Assembly (NCBI GenBank): GCA_030830945.1
Contig: JAURLY010000046.1
Span: 1 to 16,842 of the forward strand
DNA length: 16,842 nucleotides
Reading direction: 5' to 3'
Origin: Gammaproteobacteria bacterium
GTDB lineage: Bacteria > Pseudomonadota > Gammaproteobacteria > Pseudomonadales > GM7GCV1
Part shown: in pieces, positions 1 to 8,592 of the stretch
How positions within the stretch are numbered: the first letter of the stretch is position 1
Layout of the letters: each line of letters starts with the position of its first letter
Notes under the pieces: model-generated
What the model was told of the DNA's origin: nothing
The model's input: only the letters and a program-made list of their open reading frames with translations
Databases searched by the model: none
Translations under genes and position numbers: made by a program

Positions 1-2687
1 TGCAACTGGGCCAGACCAAATTTGTCGGCTCGATCAATAACGATCGTGTTGGCATTGGGTATATCGATACCGGTCTCGATAATGGTCGAACAGATCAGTA
101 CATCAAATCGATGATGATAAAAATCGGAAATAATGGATTCCAAATCGCGCTCTCGCATCTGGCCGTGGGCTACGCCAATGCGACATTCTGGCATTAGCTC
201 GCGTAGTTCTTCGGCCGCGCGTTCGATAGAGCGAACTTCGTTATGAAGGTAATAAATTTGGCCGCCCCGGAGCATTTCTCGCTGGATGGCCTCGCGAACA
301 ATCGCTTTTTCGTAGTTGCGAACAAAGGTTTTTACCGCGAGTCGCTTGGCAGGAGGGGTGGCAATAATCGACAGGTCACGAACGGAAGCCATGGCCATAT
401 TCAGTGTTCTGGGTATTGGCGTTGCCGTAAGTGTAAGAATATCGACTTCTGCCTTCAGGTTTTTTAGTTTTTCTTTTTGCCGCACACCAAAACGATGCTC
501 CTCATCGACAATTAATAAGCCCAGTTTTTCGGTTTTCACGGAATCGTTCAGCAGTTTGTGTGTGCCGATGAGAATGTCGACACCACCCTTGCTAAAATCG
601 TTGAGGATTTTTTCCTGGTCTTTACTGCTTTTGAGGCGCGATACCGCATCAATGCGAACTGGCCAGTTGGCAAAACGGTCGCGAAAACTGTCGTAGTGTT
701 GTCGGGCAAGCAGCGTGGTTGGGACCAGCATCAGCACTTGCTTGCCGGAACTGGCAGCGATGTAAGCGGCGCGCATGGCTATCTCGGTTTTACCAAAGCC
801 GACATCACCACAAACCAGCCTGTCCATAGCTCTTTCAGCCGCCATGTCGGCTTCTACCGCGGCCATCGTAGTTTGCTGGTCTTCGGTTTCCTCGAAAGGA
901 AATTCGTCGCAAAATCGTTGATAGTCACTCTCGCTAAACTGGAAGCTATGACCGGGCTTTGCCATGCGCCGGGCATAGATATCCAACAGTTCTGCAGCAG
1001 TATCCCGGATTTGCTCCCGCGCTTTACGTTTTGCCTTTTCCCATTGGTCACTACCCAGACGGTTTAGCGGTGCAGAATCTACATCTGCACCGGTGTATCG
1101 GGAAATAAGGTTCAGTGATGTGACCGGTACGTAAAGCTTGTTGTTCTCCGCGTATTCCAAAAAAAGAAATTCGTTGGTTTGACCGTTCACTTTGAGGGTT
1201 TCCAGCCCCTGATAACGGCCTACGCCATGCTCGATATGTACCACTGGCGCACCAATTCTCAGTTCGGTTAGATTGCGAATAATCTGGTCGGAATCGGCCC
1301 AGCTTTGTTGCTGGGTGCGGTTAGCCCTTGGCTGACGAACTTTCTCGCTGAGCAGTTCGGTTTCAGTAATGATTGCGAGATTGCCGGAAAAGGTATCAAA
1401 GCCTTGTTCCAGTTTGGCAATGCTTACCCCAAGTTTTTCGCCTGAGTTTAGGAATTCATCCCAGCTTTGGAAGTAAGGTGCACTGATGCCGTCGCGATCG
1501 AGTAGCTCTTTAAGCACTTCGCGTCGCCCAGCAGATTCAGCAATTAACAGGCAGTGTTGAATATCCTTGATATGAGCCTGAAGGTCTTCACTGGGCGTTT
1601 CAGCCTGATGCTTTAGGGAAATATTAGGTAGTTGTCTAAACAGCGCCTCCTCTGATTTCCCCCATTCAACCCGGCAGTGGTTTTTGATTTCGCCAAGTAC
1701 CTCTGCCGCGGGAATATAAACATCGACGGGTTTTAGCAGCGGACGATCAAGATTTCCTGAAAACTGCTCGTGCCTTGAGCTGATTTCCAGCCAATGCTGC
1801 TCGGCACTCCTGGCTGTCTCGGGTGCACTGACGATGACCAGGTCATCAGGCAAATAATCAAATAGGCTCGCCATTTCTTCATGAAACAAGGGCAAATAGC
1901 TTTCGACTCCCTGCGGAGAGAACCCTTTACTTACCGTTTGATAAACCTGGGATTGATTCGGGTTGCCTTCGAAGTGTGTGTGCCAGTTGTTTTTAAAACG
2001 ATTGATGTCTTCACGGGTTAGACCAAATTCCCGTCCGGGAAGAATCTCCACGCCTTCAATTTTTTCAATGGTCAGTTGCGTGTCTGGATCAAAGCGTCGA
2101 ATTGTTTCCACTTCATTATCAAACAGGTCAATCCGCAGGGGCAGGTCCTGGCCCATGGGAAATACGTCCATCAGTGATCCGCGGATGGCGAACTGACCGT
2201 GCTCAGTTACGGTTTCGGCATAGCGATAACCGGCGTCCGTTAACTGCTTTCGTTTGGCTTCAAGATCGAATTGATCGCCAATTTTCAGGGAGAGACTGCC
2301 TCCTACAACGAACCTCAATGGCGGCAGACGCTGCATCAAAGTGCTTATCGCCACGATACAAATAAAAGGTTTGTCTTTTTTGGTGTGAACCCCCAATCGA
2401 AATAAGGTTTTTAGCCGATCCGAAATCAGGTCCTCGCCTGGGGAGAAAAAGTCGTAAGCCAGTGTTTCATAATCCGGGAAAGAAACAATTTCTCGTCGGT
2501 TTCCAGCAAAAAACTGGAAGGCCACACTTAATTCCTGGGCCATATGGGCACTGGAAGCGACGACCAGGATCGATCTCTCAGGTAAATTTTGGGCAATCGA
2601 CAGCGCCATCGCGGAGGCATTGCCCGTTGGCCAAAAGCAGGATTGCTGGTTATTTTCTGGGCGAGGCAGCTTTGGGAGTGATATCAC
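1..2687 (-). CDS. mfd: Transcription-repair coupling factor Mfd (C-terminus outside window)
   Basis: Mfd is a cytoplasmic DNA translocase that removes RNA polymerase stalled at lesions and recruits UvrA. About 895 residues are visible of a family length near 1150; the rest lies beyond the left edge. The frame is open throughout. It holds the N-terminal UvrB-like region (LPKLPRPENNQQ near the start), the RNA-polymerase-interacting Tudor-like domain (HIEHGVGRY at about residues 484-492), Walker A GDVGFGKT at 627-634, the DEEH box at 728-731 and LTATPIPRT shortly after. GTG at 2687 is chosen as the start because Walker A then falls where E. coli Mfd has it, and because a likely promoter lies between it and the next upstream in-frame GTG (2771). 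The start has no strong Shine-Dalgarno sequence, so its exact position is less sure than the identity. Confidence 0.95.
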   Translation of the reverse strand, partial: MISLPKLPRPENNQQSCFWPTGNASAMALSIAQNLPERSILVVASSAHMAQELSVAFQFFAGNRREIVSFPDYETLAYDFFSPGEDLISDRLKTLFRLGVHTKKDKPFICIVAISTLMQRLPPLRFVVGGSLSLKIGDQFDLEAKRKQLTDAGYRYAETVTEHGQFAIRGSLMDVFPMGQDLPLRIDLFDNEVETIRRFDPDTQLTIEKIEGVEILPGREFGLTREDINRFKNNWHTHFEGNPNQSQVYQTVSKGFSPQGVESYLPLFHEEMASLFDYLPDDLVIVSAPETARSAEQHWLEISSRHEQFSGNLDRPLLKPVDVYIPAAEVLGEIKNHCRVEWGKSEEALFRQLPNISLKHQAETPSEDLQAHIKDIQHCLLIAESAGRREVLKELLDRDGISAPYFQSWDEFLNSGEKLGVSIAKLEQGFDTFSGNLAIITETELLSEKVRQPRANRTQQQSWADSDQIIRNLTELRIGAPVVHIEHGVGRYQGLETLKVNGQTNEFLFLEYAENNKLYVPVTSLNLISRYTGADVDSAPLNRLGSDQWEKAKRKAREQIRDTAAELLDIYARRMAKPGHSFQFSESDYQRFCDEFPFEETEDQQTTMAAVEADMAAERAMDRLVCGDVGFGKTEIAMRAAYIAASSGKQVLMLVPTTLLARQHYDSFRDRFANWPVRIDAVSRLKSSKDQEKILNDFSKGGVDILIGTHKLLNDSVKTEKLGLLIVDEEHRFGVRQKEKLKNLKAEVDILTLTATPIPRTLNMAMASVRDLSIIATPPAKRLAVKTFVRNYEKAIVREAIQREMLRGGQIYYLHNEVRSIERAAEELRELMPECRIGVAHGQMRERDLESIISDFYHHRFDVLICSTIIETGIDIPNANTIVIDRADKFGLAQL

Positions 2688-2727
2688 CTGAGCGTTTTCC
2701 GGACCTGGTTCAAATAAAAGAGGCGCT

Positions 2728-2755
2728 ATTGTAGTGATTGAGAACCGTTGGGCAA
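2728..2755 (-). promoter_or_regulatory. Probable sigma-70 promoter of mfd
   Basis: On the minus strand a -35-like TTGCCC (2755-2750) and a -10-like TACAAT (2733-2728) are separated by 16 bp. The transcript would start near 2721 and leave a leader of about 34 nt before the GTG at 2687. This is pattern matching only. Confidence 0.45.
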
Positions 2756-2806
2756 GCAAACTGCGATTCACGTCCGCATTAGGATCGAGGTGTTTGCTAG
2801 GCTAGA

Positions 2807-4060
2807 ATGCTGGCGATAAATTTCACGTGCCCACTTATGAGCCTAGTTCGAAAACCGCTCATTGCACCTCTGGTGCTGCCATCGGTGCTTTTGGCGCTGG
2901 CGGTGTCTATTGTGCCCGTGATTTCGGAAACTACGCCTGATCGCATTCTTGTTCTCAAGCAGCTTCCATACTATCTATTACTATTGGTGACAGTATTGTC
3001 ACTGGTTTTGAATCGAACTCGTGAAGCTGGCTCAGCATTACTCCTGATAATAGTCTATTACTGCATCCAATCTGAGTTGCAGACACCTTTGTCCCAACCT
3101 CGACCGGGCTCTTTTTATTTTTTACTAAGTTTGTTTGTGCCCTTTGGGTTGATCTTGCTTGCTGTTCTGCCGGAGAAGAGAACCACGGAACTATGGGGAA
3201 TAGGGGTTGCGCTCATAGCGCCTGTGCTTTTGGCGGCTAGCATCCTGATTTTAAAACTATGGCCTGAGCTACATCAGGTTTGGTTGCCTCGTTCTGATGC
3301 GCCCACAATTTTGTCAGCGGAAGGTTTCTACTCGTTTGTCGGGGCAACGCTGTTTTGCCTGCTTATGTTCTTTGTGAAAAGAGAGTCTACTCGCGCGGGC
3401 GTATTTTTCGTGGGCATTTTTAGTTTCGCTACTCTCAATTGGCTTCAGGTTCCCATGATTTCCACGGTGATGATGTTGGGGGCGGGGATCAGCTTGTTTG
3501 CTGGTGCCATTGTTTCCATGTTATCCATGCTTTATAGCGATGAGCTTACTGGACTATTAAATCGCAAGGCACTCAATCGGGAAATGGAAGTGCTTAAGCC
3601 AGGCGATATATTGGTAATGGCCGATATCGATAAATTTAAAGTACTTAATGATACCCATGGTCACGATACCGGGGATGAGGTTCTGAAACTTGTCGCAGCG
3701 CTTTTGTCTCAAGTAGGAGAGAGGGGAAAGGTATATCGATATGGTGGGGAAGAGTTCAGCTTTGTTTTTCGCAATCGAGATACGGACAGAGTATTGGAAA
3801 CCTTGCAAGGAGTTAGGAAAAAAATAGCGTCTTACCACATTGCTATACGCAACCGAAGCCAGCGGCCAAAAAATCATAAGTCGGGTGCCTCATACCGAAA
3901 AAATACTCAGTCGAGTAAGACAATTCGCACCACTGTCAGTATGGGCGTTGTGATGTTAAAAGATGACGAAAGCCCAAGTGAAGCTCTCAAGCGGGCAGAT
4001 GCCCAGCTTTATCGGGCCAAGGAATCTGGGAGAAATTGCATCTGTAGTAGTTTTCGGTAG
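2807..4060 (+). CDS. Membrane-bound diguanylate cyclase (GGDEF domain)
   Basis: The 417-residue protein should make cyclic di-GMP from two GTP at the inner membrane. Residues 1 to about 243 contain roughly eight hydrophobic segments and no recognisable soluble sensor. The GGDEF domain starts at about residue 244 (SDELTGLLNRKALN), carries the metal/GTP motif ADIDKFKVLND, and has the catalytic signature as GGEEF at 313-317, an active variant. The allosteric I-site position, where RxxD is expected, reads GERG, so product inhibition by that route is unlikely. Residues 348-374 form a long basic insertion (NRSQRPKNHKSGASYRKN and following) before the TVSMGV strand. The gene is divergent from mfd and probably monocistronic. 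ATG 2807 has no good ribosome binding site; the in-frame ATG at 2837 (MSLVRKP) is an alternative. What signal it senses cannot be told. Confidence 0.9.
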   Translation: MLAINFTCPLMSLVRKPLIAPLVLPSVLLALAVSIVPVISETTPDRILVLKQLPYYLLLLVTVLSLVLNRTREAGSALLLIIVYYCIQSELQTPLSQPRPGSFYFLLSLFVPFGLILLAVLPEKRTTELWGIGVALIAPVLLAASILILKLWPELHQVWLPRSDAPTILSAEGFYSFVGATLFCLLMFFVKRESTRAGVFFVGIFSFATLNWLQVPMISTVMMLGAGISLFAGAIVSMLSMLYSDELTGLLNRKALNREMEVLKPGDILVMADIDKFKVLNDTHGHDTGDEVLKLVAALLSQVGERGKVYRYGGEEFSFVFRNRDTDRVLETLQGVRKKIASYHIAIRNRSQRPKNHKSGASYRKNTQSSKTIRTTVSMGVVMLKDDESPSEALKRADAQLYRAKESGRNCICSSFR

Positions 4061-4101
4061 CTTTTCCCATGATATTCATAATAATTTCTGTAACCTTGCT
4101 A

Positions 4102-4137
4102 CAAAAGTAACTTAGTTACTTACATTCATTACTTTTG
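4102..4137. repeat. Nested palindromes upstream of gap
   Basis: AAGTAACT (4105-4112), one T, then AGTTACTT (4114-4121) make a 17-bp palindrome. The first arm is also part of CAAAAGTAA (4102-4110), which pairs with TTACTTTTG (4129-4137). A one-base centre favours a protein-binding site over a hairpin. It lies about 70-100 bp before the predicted gap promoter and 42 bp after the stop of the cyclase gene. Confidence 0.45.
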
Positions 4138-4140
4138 ATG

Positions 4141-4220
4141 TTATTTTTCAAAAAAACATAAAAAAAACAATAAGTTATATATATTTATAGGTTGGTGTTG
4201 AGTTCTGGGCACTCTATAAT
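4141..4220 (+). promoter_or_regulatory. Probable strong sigma-70 promoter of gap with AT-rich upstream region
   Basis: A perfect -10 TATAAT lies at 4215-4220, 17 bp after a weak -35 TTGGTG (4192-4197). The 50 bases before the -35 (4141-4190) are almost entirely A and T with A-runs, as expected of an UP element that binds the RNA polymerase alpha subunit. The predicted transcript starts near 4227, giving a leader of about 36 nt. Confidence 0.6.
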
Positions 4221-4262
4221 TCGCGCGCAATTTAAGATCAAACCTGCTACTTGGAGTAATAC

Positions 4263-5732
4263 GTGAACGACCAGCAAAATCGTCCCATTCCCCATGACTT
4301 CTTCAGCGACTGGAAAGAGCGAGAAGAATTGGCTGAAAACATGATCCCGATCATCGGTCGGTTATATCGCAAGCACAATGTAGCCTGCTACATCTATGGA
4401 CGCTCCCTGGTTAATCGTTCTGTGATCGATATTATGAAAGCACATCGCGCGGCCAGACAGGTTGAACGCAGCGAGCTTTCAGAGTTTGAAACATGGCCGG
4501 TTGTACAAGAATTGGCGAAACTGAACCTCGCTCCCGCGCATATCGACATTGGTCGAATTACATCAAGCTACATGTCGGATAATCGTGGTTTGTCGATTGC
4601 GGACTATGTTCGTGCAGAGGTCGGTGATGCGGCAGATGCGCCAGCCAAACCCCTAGAACAGCCACAGGACGTCGTTCTCTATGGCTTTGGCCGTATCGGG
4701 CGCCTGGTCGCAAGACTTCTGGTCGAGAAGGCTGCGGGAGGTGATGTACTGCGACTGCGAGCTATTGTGGTTCGCCGCGGTACAGCGCCTAGTGATATTG
4801 TAAAAAGAGCCAGCTTGTTGCGTCGTGATTCCGTTCACGGATCTTTCAAAGGGACTATAAGAGTGCTTGAAGACAAGGAGCAGCTCGTTATAAACGGTAA
4901 TGTCGTTCAATTTATTTACGCAAGCAATCCTGCTGAAATTGATTACACGCAATACGGTATTCAGGACGCGATTATTGTTGATAACACGGGTGTTTGGAGT
5001 GATGAAGAGGGGCTTTCGCAGCATCTGAAGTCTAGGGGTGTGAAAAAAGTTTTACTCACTGCCCCGGGCAAAGGAAACATAAAAAATATAGTGGTGGGTG
5101 TGAACCATGGGGATATGCAAGATGACGACAGGATTCTTTCTGCGGCCTCCTGTACCACCAATGCAATTGTGCCACCGCTTAAACTCCTAAATGACAATTT
5201 CCACATCATTCGTGGTCACGTCGAAACCGTACACGCCTACACAAATGACCAGAACCTGATTGATAATTACCACAAGGCAGATCGGCGAGGTCGCTCGGCG
5301 CCTATGAATATGGTGCTGACCTCTACTGGTGCCGCCAAGGCAGTAGCCAAGGCTCTGCCTGAGCTGGATGGAAAACTGACAGGTAATGCCATTCGGGTGC
5401 CAACGCCAGATGTATCCATGGCTATTCTAAACCTGACACTTGAGAAAGAGCTGACTGCAGAAGAGTTAAATGATTTTGTTCGTGATGCATCCCTGCATTC
5501 TGAGGTGCATCGACAAGTAGATTTCACGGATTCACCTGAAGTGGTTTCCAGCGATATTGTTGGCTCCCGTTCTGCTTGTGTTTTTGACGCCCAGGCCACT
5601 ATCTGCAATGGCAACAGTGTGGTGGTTTATCTTTGGTATGACAATGAATTTGGTTACAGCTGCCAGGTATATCGTGTGCTGGAAAAAATGGCAGGTGTGG
5701 TATACCCGGTATATCCGCTGGGTACACCTTAG
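4263..5732 (+). CDS. gap: Glyceraldehyde-3-phosphate dehydrogenase, long form
   Basis: It catalyses the reversible NAD(P)+-dependent oxidation and phosphorylation of glyceraldehyde 3-phosphate in the cytoplasm. The Rossmann motif GFGRIGR is at residues 141-147, catalytic Cys297 in SAASCTTN, and the partner His324 exactly 27 residues later (TVHAYTNDQ), the classical spacing. The C-terminal YLWYDNEFGYSCQV is also typical. At 489 residues it is about 150 longer than standard GAPDH because of a helical N-terminal extension (about 1-130). This matches the long GAPDH class of Pseudomonas and relatives, which from memory also sits beside mfd and nqr there. GTG at 4263 is preceded by GGAG (4253-4256) at 6-nt spacing, which supports this start. 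It is a single-gene transcript ending at the terminator at 5771-5802. Whether it works in glycolysis or gluconeogenesis, and with which cofactor, is not visible. Confidence 0.93.
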   Translation: MNDQQNRPIPHDFFSDWKEREELAENMIPIIGRLYRKHNVACYIYGRSLVNRSVIDIMKAHRAARQVERSELSEFETWPVVQELAKLNLAPAHIDIGRITSSYMSDNRGLSIADYVRAEVGDAADAPAKPLEQPQDVVLYGFGRIGRLVARLLVEKAAGGDVLRLRAIVVRRGTAPSDIVKRASLLRRDSVHGSFKGTIRVLEDKEQLVINGNVVQFIYASNPAEIDYTQYGIQDAIIVDNTGVWSDEEGLSQHLKSRGVKKVLLTAPGKGNIKNIVVGVNHGDMQDDDRILSAASCTTNAIVPPLKLLNDNFHIIRGHVETVHAYTNDQNLIDNYHKADRRGRSAPMNMVLTSTGAAKAVAKALPELDGKLTGNAIRVPTPDVSMAILNLTLEKELTAEELNDFVRDASLHSEVHRQVDFTDSPEVVSSDIVGSRSACVFDAQATICNGNSVVVYLWYDNEFGYSCQVYRVLEKMAGVVYPVYPLGTP

Positions 5733-5770
5733 ATAATATTTATCAGGCCTCATAAATACTATTTCCCAGA

Positions 5771-5802
5771 AGACCGGCCACAATTGTGGGTCGGTCTTTT
5801 TT
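5771..5802 (+). terminator. Rho-independent terminator of gap
   Basis: AGACCGGCCAC (5771-5781) pairs with GTGGGTCGGTCT (5786-5797) around an AATT loop, with one bulge, followed by six T (5797-5802). It lies 38 nt after the gap stop codon. Confidence 0.85.
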
Positions 5803-5835
5803 GATGTGTTATCAATTACTTGAATCGCCTTGTAA

Positions 5836-5865
5836 CTGGCATTTAGGCAAGTCGATCCCTATAAT
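5836..5865 (+). promoter_or_regulatory. Probable sigma-70 promoter of the nqr operon
   Basis: CTGGCA (5836-5841, four of six matches to the -35 consensus) is followed after 18 bp by a perfect TATAAT (5860-5865). The transcript would start near 5872, leaving a leader of about 170 nt before nqrA. No other good promoter is visible between the gap terminator and nqrA. Confidence 0.6.
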
Positions 5866-5873
5866 GGCCGGCT

Positions 5874-5904
5874 GATTTCGGCAGGCATTTTGTTGCCCGA
5901 AATC
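5874..5904 (+). other. Inverted repeat at the 5' end of the nqr leader
   Basis: GATTTCGG (5874-5881) and CCGAAATC (5897-5904) are perfect complements with a 15-nt loop, and CA/TG next to the loop can extend the stem past one bulge. There is no T-run afterwards, so it is not a simple terminator. It starts almost at the predicted transcription start, so it could stabilise the mRNA or be an operator. A second short pair (TGCGAG 5979-5984, CTCGCA 5999-6004) lies further along the same leader. The rest of the leader shows no other clear element. Confidence 0.4.
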
Positions 5905-6043
5905 CCAAAATTTATTCAACTTTGCCATCGATGTGAAGAAAGCCATCAGTTGATGCATGTTTAGGCGGCAGCGTTGAGTGCGAGCGTCAGGAATTACTCT
6001 CGCATATTCCAGTTTCTCAATAATCGGTTGTAGGCCCAAGTCT

Positions 6044-7387
6044 ATGATTACTATAAAAAAGGGACTCGATGTTCCTATATCTGGTGTGCCGGCACAGCAG
6101 ATATCCACCGGGAAAACCGTGAAAACGGTTGCCGTTATAGGTCCCGACTATATCGGCATGAAGCCCACAATGGCCGTTCGGGAAGGGGATAAAGTTGCCC
6201 TGGGTCAAAAACTTTTTGAAGACAAAAAGACGCCTGGCGTTATTTATACGGCACCTGCCGCTGGTACGGTTGTTGCGGTTAATCGCGGTGACAAGCGTGT
6301 GCTCCAGTCAGTAGTGATTGAGATTGATGATCATGGAGAGCAAAACACATTTGCCAGCTACTCCTTGGGCGAACTCAGTTCTCTCAATCGTGACCAAGTG
6401 GTCCAACAGTTGGTTGAATCCGGCCAATGGGTTGCTTTTCGAACACGTCCATTTAGCAAGGTTCCTGCTGTCGACAGTGCGCCAGAGGCAATCTTTGTTA
6501 CTGCCATAGACACTAATCCACTAGCTGTCGATCCAACAATTGTGATCAGCGAGTACAGTTCGGATTTTCAGGCAGGTGTGGAAGTGCTGACTACGCTTAC
6601 TGAGGGGAAGGTTTTTGTCTGTACATGTGAAACAGACTTTTCAGTGCCAAGTCATGATCGTATCCAAGTGGAAAAATTTTCTGGTATGCATCCCGCGGGT
6701 AATGCAGGCACGCATATTCATTACTTGCGTCCGGCATCTTTAGAAAAAATGGTCTGGACACTGGGCTATCAGGATGTCATTGCCATAGGTAAATTATTCA
6801 CAACAGGGAAAATCTGGAGCGAGCGAGTGGTTTCCCTCGGCGGCCCCAAGGTTTCCAACCCAAAAGTTGTGAAGACTCGACTGGGCGCAAACCTGGACGA
6901 ATTAACCGAAGGCGAGCTGGAAGCGGGCGATAATCGTGTTATCAGTGGATCTATACTCAATGGCCGTAAGGCAGATGGTGCCCTGGCTTTTTTAGGACGC
7001 TATCATTTGCAAGTATCGGTTCTGGAAGAAGGAACCGAACGCCCCATGCTGCACTACTGTGTACTGGGTAAAAAACGATTTTCTGCAATGCCTATTTATA
7101 TCTCTAATCTGTTGGGTAAGAAATCCTGGGATTTCACCACCACTACAAATGGTAGTGAGCGGGCTATGGTTCCTGTGGGCGCGTATGAAAAAGTGATGCC
7201 ACTGGATATTCTTCCTACCCAATTACTGCGATCGCTTATTGTCGGCGACACAGCAACAGCTCAACAGCTTGGTGCGCTTGAACTCGATGAGGAAGATCTG
7301 GCCCTCTGTACATTTGTTTGTCCTGGCAAATATGAATACGGACCTATTCTCCGAGACAACCTTGACCGAATTGAGAGAGAGGGCTAG
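6044..7387 (+). CDS. nqrA: Na+-translocating NADH:quinone reductase subunit A
   Basis: NqrA is the large peripheral cytoplasmic subunit of the six-subunit Na+-NQR complex. It carries no bound redox cofactor and packs against NqrB near the quinone site. ATG 6044 gives 447 residues, the usual family length, and the typical beginning MITIKKGLDVPISGVP. Other recognisable stretches are HPAGNAGTHIHYL, ERVVSLGGPKVSNPKV and the end TFVCPGKYEYGPILRDNL. The frame could be extended upstream to a GTG at 5978, but that adds 22 residues absent from the family. The ribosome binding site is weak (AGG about 9 nt before ATG). It is the first gene of the operon and its stop is 2 nt before nqrB. Confidence 0.97.
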   Translation: MITIKKGLDVPISGVPAQQISTGKTVKTVAVIGPDYIGMKPTMAVREGDKVALGQKLFEDKKTPGVIYTAPAAGTVVAVNRGDKRVLQSVVIEIDDHGEQNTFASYSLGELSSLNRDQVVQQLVESGQWVAFRTRPFSKVPAVDSAPEAIFVTAIDTNPLAVDPTIVISEYSSDFQAGVEVLTTLTEGKVFVCTCETDFSVPSHDRIQVEKFSGMHPAGNAGTHIHYLRPASLEKMVWTLGYQDVIAIGKLFTTGKIWSERVVSLGGPKVSNPKVVKTRLGANLDELTEGELEAGDNRVISGSILNGRKADGALAFLGRYHLQVSVLEEGTERPMLHYCVLGKKRFSAMPIYISNLLGKKSWDFTTTTNGSERAMVPVGAYEKVMPLDILPTQLLRSLIVGDTATAQQLGALELDEEDLALCTFVCPGKYEYGPILRDNLDRIEREG

Positions 7388-7389
7388 TA

Positions 7390-8592
7390 ATGAGTTTGCG
7401 TAAAATTCTTGATGATATGGCGCCTCTCTTTGAAAAAGGCGGCAAACACGAAAAATGGTATGCGCTCTATGAAGCCGTAGATACCATTTTCTATATGCCC
7501 AGCAAACAGGCTACGGCGGCATCTCATGTGCGTGATGGCATCGACCTGAAACGGATCATGATTACCGTTTGGGCTTGTACTTTCCCCGCGATGTTTTTTG
7601 GTATGTGGAACCTTGGGTTTCAGGCCAACACATTTATCGCCGCAACCCCGGGAGTGGATGGCAGCGGTACCTGGCACGAGATTTTTATCAGCCTGTTAGC
7701 GGGACATGATCCGGGTAGTCTCTGGGATAACTTCTGGTACGGCGCGGTTTACTTTATTCCCATTTATGCAGTGACATTTATCGTCGGTGGTTTCTGGGAA
7801 GTATTGTTTGCGATGGTTAGAGGTCATGAAGTCAATGAAGGTTTCTTTGTGACATCAGTACTGTTTGCTCTTTCATGCCCGCCAAATGTTCCACTTTGGA
7901 TGGTTGCCTTGGGTATCAGCTTCGGTATTGTGATTGGTAAAGAAGTTTTTGGTGGTACTGGTAAAAACTTCCTTAACCCCGCATTGTCAGGACGTGCATT
8001 TCTCTACTTTGCCTATCCTGCAAGTATGAGTGGCGATGCCATCTGGACAGCGGTTGACGGCTTTACTGGTGCAACAATGCTTAGCGTAGCAGCACAACAG
8101 GGTATGGCTGCGGTCGAAGCACAAATGACCTGGTGGGATGGTTTTTTTGGCGTTATGCAGGGCTCGGTTGGCGAGACTTCCACTCTAATGATACTTCTCG
8201 GCGGTTTGGCACTTATGGTGATGGGTATTGCCAGCTGGCGCATTATTGCCGGCACTTTTATCGGTATGGTTGTTACTGCGACATTGTTTAATTGGATTGG
8301 AAGTGATTCCAACTACATGTTTGAAATGTCCTGGCAATGGCATCTGGTTTTAGGTGGCTTCGCTTTCGGTATGATCTTCATGGCAACTGATCCCGTATCC
8401 GCCAGCATGACTCATGCAGGAAGATGGTGGTTTGGAGGCCTAATTGGCTTTATGTGTGTGCTGATTCGTGTGGCCAATCCGGCCTTCCCTGAAGGTATGA
8501 TGCTTGCCATTTTGTTTGCCAACCTTTTTGCGCCGCTAATTGACTACTTTGTGGTTGAGGCCAACATCAAGAGGAGACTGGCTCGTGGCTAA
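7390..8592 (+). CDS. nqrB: Na+-NQR subunit B (FMN-bearing membrane subunit)
   Basis: NqrB is the large membrane subunit with a covalently bound FMN; it takes part in Na+ transport and quinone reduction. The 400 residues include about ten membrane segments, as expected. The flavinylation site DGFTGAT is intact, with acceptor Thr229. The conserved blocks EVNEGFFVTS, KEVFGGTGKNFLNPALSGRA, FMATDPVSASMT and RVANPAFPEGMMLAILFANL are all present. GAGAGAGAGGG directly before the start is a strong ribosome binding site. The gap to nqrA is 2 nt, and the end overlaps nqrC by 8 nt, implying translational coupling. FMN attachment needs the flavin transferase ApbE, which is not encoded in this window. Confidence 0.97.
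   Translation: MSLRKILDDMAPLFEKGGKHEKWYALYEAVDTIFYMPSKQATAASHVRDGIDLKRIMITVWACTFPAMFFGMWNLGFQANTFIAATPGVDGSGTWHEIFISLLAGHDPGSLWDNFWYGAVYFIPIYAVTFIVGGFWEVLFAMVRGHEVNEGFFVTSVLFALSCPPNVPLWMVALGISFGIVIGKEVFGGTGKNFLNPALSGRAFLYFAYPASMSGDAIWTAVDGFTGATMLSVAAQQGMAAVEAQMTWWDGFFGVMQGSVGETSTLMILLGGLALMVMGIASWRIIAGTFIGMVVTATLFNWIGSDSNYMFEMSWQWHLVLGGFAFGMIFMATDPVSASMTHAGRWWFGGLIGFMCVLIRVANPAFPEGMMLAILFANLFAPLIDYFVVEANIKRRLARG

Noticed and set aside
1..1067. Plus-strand open frames across the mfd region (for example 558-1067)
   Set aside because: They are antisense to a continuous, recognisable Mfd reading frame and encode no recognisable protein.
2688..2771. Upstream in-frame GTG at 2771 as the start of mfd
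   Set aside because: It would lie upstream of the likely promoter and add 28 residues, and the start at 2687 places Walker A at the position known in E. coli Mfd.
5978..6043. N-terminal extension of nqrA from a GTG at 5978
   Set aside because: NqrA proteins start with MITIKKGLD-type sequence and have about 447 residues; the extra 22 codons fit neither.
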